20,955 bases of DNA from Flavobacteriales bacterium. GTDB lineage: Bacteria; Bacteroidota; Bacteroidia; Flavobacteriales; PHOS-HE28. The notes under the pieces are model-generated. The model made no database searches, was not told the DNA's origin, and worked only from the letters and a program-made list of their open reading frames with translations. Both the position numbers and the translations under genes were made by a program. Position 1 is the first letter of the stretch, and each line of letters begins with the position of its first letter. Where the stretch lies: NCBI GenBank assembly GCA_008016945.1, contig SSGN01000146.1:1-20955 (forward strand). Direction: 5' to 3'. Of this stretch, positions 16,758 to 20,955 are shown piece after piece.

Positions 16758-17657
16758 ATGACCAAGTTCCTGAACGTTGACCGCGTATCCGACTACGAGC
16801 ACTACGTGGGCCATGTGGGCACGCATCCGTTGGTGAGCGTGATCCCGTACGCCACGGTGTCACCGATCCGGCACAGCCGCACGAAGTTCAAGGTCTACGG
16901 CCTGTTCCTGCGGGACGACCGCTTGGAGTCGCTCACCTACGGCATGGGCCGATACGAATACGGCGAGGGCACCTTGATCGCCGTGGCCCCGGGGCAGGTG
17001 GGTGGCGTGGAGGACAACGGCGAATACTTCGAGATCCGCGGTTGGGGCCTGCTCTTCCACCCGGACGTGTTGCGCGGAACGCCGCTGGAGAACCGCATGA
17101 GCCGCTACAGCTTCTTCGACTATCATGTGAACGAGGCCCTGCACATGACGACCGAGGAACGGGCCACCATCATCAAGTGCCTGGAGCTGCTGCAGGAGGA
17201 ACTGCCCCAGGCGGCACGGTTCGGCCGCAACGAGATCGTGGTGAACCTGATCGAGCTGGTGCTGAACCATTGCCGGCGCTTCCACGAGCGGCAGTTCGCC
17301 ACGCGCGAGGCGGAGAACAAGGACGTGCTGGTGCGTTTCGAGGAGGCGCTGGTGGCCTACTACCGGGAAGGCAAGCAACTGAAGCAGGGCCTGCCCACGG
17401 TGAAGTATTGTTCCGACCAGGTGTTCCTCTCCACCAACTACTTCGGCGACCTGGTGAAGAAGCAGACCGGCCGCTCACCGAAGGCCTTCATCCAGGAGTT
17501 CATCATCAACAAGGCCAAGAGCGAGATGATCGCCAGCCGGTCCGTGGGCGATGCGGCGTTCAAGCTCGGCTTTGAATACCCGCAGGCCTTCAGCCGTTTC
17601 TTCAAGCTGCACACCGGGCAAACGCCGCTGGAGTTCGTGAAGGCGCAGGGTGGGTGA
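16758..17657 (+). CDS. AraC-family transcriptional regulator
   Basis: A 299-residue cytoplasmic regulator. The C-terminal AraC/XylS domain spans about residues 190-295. Its first helix-turn-helix is around LPTVKYCSDQVFLSTNYFGD (212-231), and the second is SVGDAAFKLGFEYPQAFSRF (262-281), followed by the diagnostic FKLHTGQTPLEF. The N-terminal 180 residues form a ligand-binding/dimerisation region with a beta-rich stretch (HSRTKFKVYGLFLRDD, TLIAVAPGQVGGVEDN) and a helical segment ending HCRRFHERQF. The ligand is unknown. ATG 16758 is the only sensible start; the frame is open upstream but runs antisense through the SDR gene. It is divergent from the SDR unit with operator D between them. Five minus-strand promoters here share AraC-type 21-bp half-sites, making this the likely activator of all of them. 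No canonical terminator follows. Confidence 0.93.
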   Translation: MTKFLNVDRVSDYEHYVGHVGTHPLVSVIPYATVSPIRHSRTKFKVYGLFLRDDRLESLTYGMGRYEYGEGTLIAVAPGQVGGVEDNGEYFEIRGWGLLFHPDVLRGTPLENRMSRYSFFDYHVNEALHMTTEERATIIKCLELLQEELPQAARFGRNEIVVNLIELVLNHCRRFHERQFATREAENKDVLVRFEEALVAYYREGKQLKQGLPTVKYCSDQVFLSTNYFGDLVKKQTGRSPKAFIQEFIINKAKSEMIASRSVGDAAFKLGFEYPQAFSRFFKLHTGQTPLEFVKAQGG

Positions 17658-17689
17658 TAGAATGGAAAATGTCCGCGAACTTCGGCCCC

Positions 17690-17875
17690 TCATTCCCCTA
17701 CGCGCCGCTTCACCGAGTCCGTGGGGCCTGCGATCACCCGTGCGGGTGCCGTGCTGTGAACGCTGTCCCAGTCGATTGCATCGGTGCGGACCGGTTCCTT
17801 TTCTTCTTGGTCCGTGGTGCTGCAGCCGATGAAGAGTACTGCGAGGATCATCGCCGGTGGAAGCAGATCGCGCAT
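17690..17875 (-). CDS. small putative lipoprotein
   Basis: A 61-residue frame with a convincing lipoprotein signal: MRDLLPPAMILAVLFIGC, with Cys18 in the lipobox FIGC, followed by the polar STTDQEEKEPVRTDAIDWDS expected after a lipidated Cys. I do not recognise the family. The minus strand has TACCTTGG at 17895-17888, a near match to the Bacteroidota -7 element, 12 nt before the ATG. It converges on the AraC-family gene (32 bp between the stops) and is divergent from the cardiolipin synthase. The signal-plus-promoter combination argues for a real gene, but the frame is short and a chance hydrophobic start cannot be excluded. Confidence 0.55.
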   Translation of the reverse strand: MRDLLPPAMILAVLFIGCSTTDQEEKEPVRTDAIDWDSVHSTAPARVIAGPTDSVKRRVGE

Positions 17876-17960
17876 GGTAGAAGCATACCAAGGTAGCCAT
17901 GCGGGAATGATCGCGCATGCCTACCCCGCTCGCGCAGGGGCTCGGGCAGAGCAGTAGTCC

Positions 17961-17968
17961 TACTTTCG
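17961..17968 (+). promoter_or_regulatory. -7 promoter element of the cardiolipin synthase gene
   Basis: TACTTTCG matches the Bacteroidota -7 consensus TAnnTTTG at all but one defined position. It lies 20 nt before the ATG at 17989. No clear TTTG -33 box is present upstream. The element lies downstream of the alternative ATG at 17917, which is why that start is rejected. Confidence 0.55.
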
Positions 17969-17988
17969 GTGGCCGCCCGACCGGTCCC

Positions 17989-20133
17989 ATGCCTTCTTCT
18001 CTTCTCCTCTTGTTCGCCCCTTTGGAAGTGCTGTTCCCCATCGAGCTCAGCACGTTGCTTGCGGTGGCGTACGCCGTGCTGGTGGCGGCTTTGTGCCTCT
18101 TCATCATCGTGGATAGCCGGACGCCGAGCAAAGCGCTGGCCTATGTGCTGCTCGTGGTGGCATTGCCGTTGGTGGGTGCCATCTTCTACCTGTCGGTGGG
18201 GATCAACTACCGCAAGCGCAAGATCTACCGCAAGAAGCTCGACATCGATGAACGCACCTACCCGGAGCTGTTGCAGAGAGCCATCGGATACACGCAGCAG
18301 GTGCGGGCCCAACAGGGCGCGGAGCTCGCGCACTTCGCACCCCTCGCACAGCAACTCGCAGGTGTGTGCCTGCTGTCGCAAGGCAACCGGACGCACCTGT
18401 TGTGCAACGGCGAATCGAAGTTCCCCGAGGTGCTTGCCGCGCTCGAGGCCGCGCAGCACCACATCCACCTCGAGTACTACATCTTCAACGACGATGGCAT
18501 CGGACGGCGGATCGCCGAAGTGCTGATGCGCAAGGCGCGTGAAGGCGTGCAGGTCCGGTTCATCTACGACGACTACGGAAGTGCTTCCCTCCGCAGGGGC
18601 TTGGGGAAGGAGCTGCTGGCTGCGGGCGTGGAGGCTTTCCCCTTCCGCAAGATCCTGCTGCTCTTCCTGGCCAATGGCATGAACTACCGCAACCACCGCA
18701 AGATCATCGTGGTGGACGGCCGCGTGGGCTTCGTGGGCGGCATCAACGTGAGCGACAAGTACATCAATGCGAACGGGCCGGGGCTCTATTGGCGCGATGA
18801 GCACCTGCGGATCGACGGACCTGCCGTGCTCAGCCTGCAGCACATTTTCCTTACTGACTGGAACTTCTGTTCAGGGCTGCGCATCGCCTTCAACGAAGCC
18901 CACTTCCCGCTGTCGGTGGACGCGATGCCCGGCGAAGTGGTGCAGGTGGTGAGCAGCGGTCCCGATTCCGATCATCCGGACATCCTGTACGCACTGGTGC
19001 AGGCCGTGATGCTCTCCCGCACGCACATCCGCATCACCACGCCCTACTTCATCCCGGACAAGAGCCTGCTGGATGCCTTGTGCATCGCCGTGCGCAGCGG
19101 TGTGACCGTGGACCTGCTGGTGCCCGGCATCTCCGATTCATGGATCGTGAACACCACTTCGCGGTCGTACTACAGTGAGCTGTTGGCGGTCGGGGTGCGG
19201 ATCCATGCCTACCGCAAAGGCTTCGTGCATGCCAAGACCGCCGTGTTCGACGGCCGCGTGGCGATGGTGGGCACGGCCAATCTCGATCACCGCAGCTTCG
19301 ACCTGAACTTCGAGGTGAACGCCTTCGTGTACAACGCCGCCAGGGCTGCGCAACTGGCCGCTGAGTTCGATCGCGACCTGCAGGATGCCGACCTGATCGA
19401 TCCTGAACAATGGGCCAGGCGCCCGGTCCTGCAACGTGTCGCCGAGCGGGTCCTGCACCTCTTCGGTGCGTTGATGTGGGGGGCTCGGGGAGTGATCCAG
19501 CGAATGGCGGGCAGCCACTACTTTGGTTGCCGCTCCATGCACGCCCACCTTCCCTTCCTCCTCGCCCTGGTGGCAGCCATCGTGCTGTTGCACATGCTCG
19601 CCAACAAGCTGCGCGTGGCCTATCCCATCCTGCTGGTATTGGCCGGACTGGTGGTGGCCTTCGTGCCGAGCCTGCCCCGCCTGCACGTGGATCCCGAGCT
19701 GATCTTCTTCATCTTCCTGCCCCCTCTCTTGTTCGAGGCCGCATGGTCCATCTCCTACAAGGAGCTGCGGCGATGGTACCGCATCATTTGCAGCTTCGCC
19801 TTTCTCGTGGTCTTCTTTTCGGCCATGGCCGTGGCGCTGGTCGCCGATCAGCTGATCCCGGGCTTCACGTTGGCGTTGGGCTTTCTGCTGGGCGGTATCG
19901 TGGCGCCGCCCGATGCAGTGAGCGTGGGCGCGCTCACCCGCTTCGTACGCATACCCCGCTCCACCAGGGCCGTCCTGGAAGGGGAGAGCTTGCTGAATGA
20001 CGCATCCGCGCTGATCATCTTCCGCTTCGCGCTCATCGCCGTGGGCACCGGCCGGTTCATTTGGCAGGATGCCGCCGTGGACCTCGCCTGGATGGTGGCC
20101 TGTGGCGCGGGCATCGGGCTCCTGTCAGGCTGA
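17989..20133 (+). CDS. cls: cardiolipin synthase (phospholipase D family), reading frame continuing into a Na+/H+ antiporter
   Basis: Residues 1-497 form a complete bacterial cardiolipin synthase: two N-terminal membrane segments (about 20-42 and 51-70; PLDc_N), then two PLD domains with HKD motifs NHRKIIVVD (His236, Lys238, Asp243) and VHAKTAVFD (His414, Lys416, Asp421). The enzyme condenses phosphatidylglycerol or related lipids at the inner membrane. A synthase normally ends near AERVLHLFGALMW, as here at about 19479, but the frame runs on without a stop through roughly 20 linker residues into the antiporter that begins with ATG 19537 and ends at a TGA at 20131-20133. A one-base deletion in the G6 run at 19478-19483 would produce a TGA at 19493-19495, the length expected of a synthase. 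I favour an indel or sequencing error over a true fusion. The start follows the -7 element at 17961. Confidence 0.85.
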   Translation: MPSSLLLLFAPLEVLFPIELSTLLAVAYAVLVAALCLFIIVDSRTPSKALAYVLLVVALPLVGAIFYLSVGINYRKRKIYRKKLDIDERTYPELLQRAIGYTQQVRAQQGAELAHFAPLAQQLAGVCLLSQGNRTHLLCNGESKFPEVLAALEAAQHHIHLEYYIFNDDGIGRRIAEVLMRKAREGVQVRFIYDDYGSASLRRGLGKELLAAGVEAFPFRKILLLFLANGMNYRNHRKIIVVDGRVGFVGGINVSDKYINANGPGLYWRDEHLRIDGPAVLSLQHIFLTDWNFCSGLRIAFNEAHFPLSVDAMPGEVVQVVSSGPDSDHPDILYALVQAVMLSRTHIRITTPYFIPDKSLLDALCIAVRSGVTVDLLVPGISDSWIVNTTSRSYYSELLAVGVRIHAYRKGFVHAKTAVFDGRVAMVGTANLDHRSFDLNFEVNAFVYNAARAAQLAAEFDRDLQDADLIDPEQWARRPVLQRVAERVLHLFGALMWGARGVIQRMAGSHYFGCRSMHAHLPFLLALVAAIVLLHMLANKLRVAYPILLVLAGLVVAFVPSLPRLHVDPELIFFIFLPPLLFEAAWSISYKELRRWYRIICSFAFLVVFFSAMAVALVADQLIPGFTLALGFLLGGIVAPPDAVSVGALTRFVRIPRSTRAVLEGESLLNDASALIIFRFALIAVGTGRFIWQDAAVDLAWMVACGAGIGLLSG
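19519..19526 (+). promoter_or_regulatory. possible -7 promoter element of the Na+/H+ antiporter gene
   Basis: TACTTTGG, followed by TTGCCGC, closely resembles the cardiolipin synthase element TACTTTCG followed by GTGGCCGC. It lies 10 nt before the ATG at 19537. Its presence suggests that the antiporter is transcribed as a separate gene, which argues against the continuous frame being a functional fusion. Confidence 0.45.
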
Positions 20134-20955
20134 CTCTTCGTGCAACTGCACCGGCGGCTGCCCACGGATGCCACTTCGGACATCGCGCTCACCGTGATCG
20201 AACCCTATTGCATGTACTGGGCGGCAGAACAGGTGCATAGCTCCGGCGTGTTGGCCGTGGTGATCGGCGGCCTGTTCATGGCGAACCGCCGACTGCTCTT
20301 CCTCAACAGCAGCAGCCGCGTAAAAGGCCATAGCGTATGGGAGAGCTTCATGTTCATCCTCAACGGGCTGGTCTTCCTCATCATCGGTCTGCAGCTGCCC
20401 GACATCGTGGATGGTCTGCGTGCGGCAGGCATCCCCCTGTCCGATGCCATTACTTATAGCCTGTTGATGACCGGGGTGCTCATTGCCGCGCGCATCATCA
20501 GCGCATACGCGGCCATGGCCGCCACCTTGCTCTTCCGGCCCCAGGTGGCCCCGCGCGGGCGCACACCGAGGGACCGCTGGCTGCTGCCCCTGCTCTTGGG
20601 CTGGACGGGCATGCGCGGCGTGGTCTCCTTGGCCGCAGCTTTGTCCGTGCCCCTCGCGCTGGAAGATGGCACCGCCTTCCCGCACCGCAGCCTCATCCTC
20701 TTCATCACCTTCGTGGTGATCCTGCTCACCCTGGTGGTGCAGGGCCTCACGCTGCCGTACCTCATTCGCACCACCAGGCTCTTCGAGGGCGCTCCGGCCT
20801 CGGCCCCCGAAGAGGAGGTGCTCCATCGCGTGCGGCACAGCCTGCATGCGCACACGTTGGCGTTCCTGCGCGAGCGCGTGGATGCCGAACGCCCGGACCA
20901 TGCGGGCCTGCGGCGGCTGGCGGCACACTGGGAGGGCAAGGCGACCACCGACGAC
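19537..20955 (+). pseudogene. Na+/H+ antiporter (CPA1/NhaP type) with an in-frame TGA; 3' end beyond the window
   Basis: From ATG 19537 the frame encodes an integral membrane protein of CPA1 type: LANKLRVAYPILLVLAGLVV, FFIFLPPLLFEAAWSI, the GGIVAPPDAVSVGAL segment and the LEGESLLNDASALIIF motif with the transport Asp. At 20131-20133 a TGA interrupts GIGLLSG*LFVQLHRRL. The same frame then stays open for 274 codons to the window edge and keeps family features: SSGVLAVVIGGLFMANR, ESFMFILNGLVFLIIGLQLP and GWTGMRGVVSLAAALSVPL. The TGA probably replaces a Trp codon (TGG), a single-base change. Recoding is unlikely because neighbouring genes end in TGA. It is either a recent nonsense mutation or a base error. 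The protein would exchange Na+ (or K+) for H+ across the inner membrane. It is not part of the regulon. Confidence 0.82.

Noticed and set aside
17917..17988. Upstream ATG at 17917 as the start of cardiolipin synthase
   Set aside because: The added 24 residues are not family-like and the likely -7 element at 17961 lies downstream of it.
20131..20133. TGA as a recoded Trp or selenocysteine codon
   Set aside because: Other genes in the window use TGA as a stop, there is no recognisable SECIS-like context, and the position falls in an ordinary membrane-flanking segment.

Overview
The window is GC-rich bacterial DNA, most likely from a high-GC member of Bacteroidota. Six promoters or promoter-like sites carry the Bacteroidota-type -7 element (TAnnTTTG or CAnnTTTG), start codons follow A/C-rich leaders rather than clear Shine-Dalgarno sites, and several exported proteins have Bacteroidota-style signals. 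No rRNA, tRNA, CRISPR array or transposase was seen.

Layout. All genes from 92 to 16526 lie on the minus strand; the toxin-antitoxin pair at 3807-4324 is the only one outside the detoxification theme. In the direction of transcription: (1) SDR oxidoreductase, aldo/keto reductase, RibD-C/DHFR-like reductase (16526 to 14077); (2) a tripartite RND efflux pump (outer membrane factor, RND permease, membrane fusion lipoprotein) followed by an MFS exporter (13671 to 6719); (3) a zinc-type alcohol dehydrogenase (6493 to 5477); (4) a second aldo/keto reductase (5331 to 4441); (5) a ParE/RelE-type toxin with its antitoxin (4324 to 3807); (6) a Tat-exported aldo/keto reductase broken by a frameshift, a cupin lipoprotein, an exported carboxymuconolactone-decarboxylase-like protein and a DUF2255 protein (3171 to 92). 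An AraC-family regulator (16758-17657, plus strand) is divergent from unit 1. A small lipoprotein and a cardiolipin synthase frame running into a Na+/H+ antiporter occupy the right end.

Main observation. Units 1, 2, 3, 4 and 6 are each preceded by the same promoter architecture: two direct-repeat half-sites, GTGAACGnGTTAC and GTGATCCGCGTAC, offset by exactly 21 bp, then 22 bp (21 at the RND operon) and a -7 element CAnnTTTG. Twenty-one bp, two helical turns, is the half-site phasing of AraC-type operators. The natural reading is one self-contained regulon in which the adjacent AraC-family protein activates five carbonyl/quinone-type reductases, two efflux systems and an exported cupin/CMD pair, probably as a response to a toxic carbonyl, quinone or similar electrophile. 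The inducer cannot be read from the sequence.

Other points: two inverted copies of a ~200-bp intergenic repeat (3310-3523 and 13867-14063), a 45-bp near-perfect palindrome at 3528-3572, a cupin whose metal ligands have the spacing of the manganese hydroxynitrile lyase GtHNL, a probable 1-bp deletion in one aldo/keto reductase, and an in-frame TGA inside an otherwise open Na+/H+ antiporter frame.
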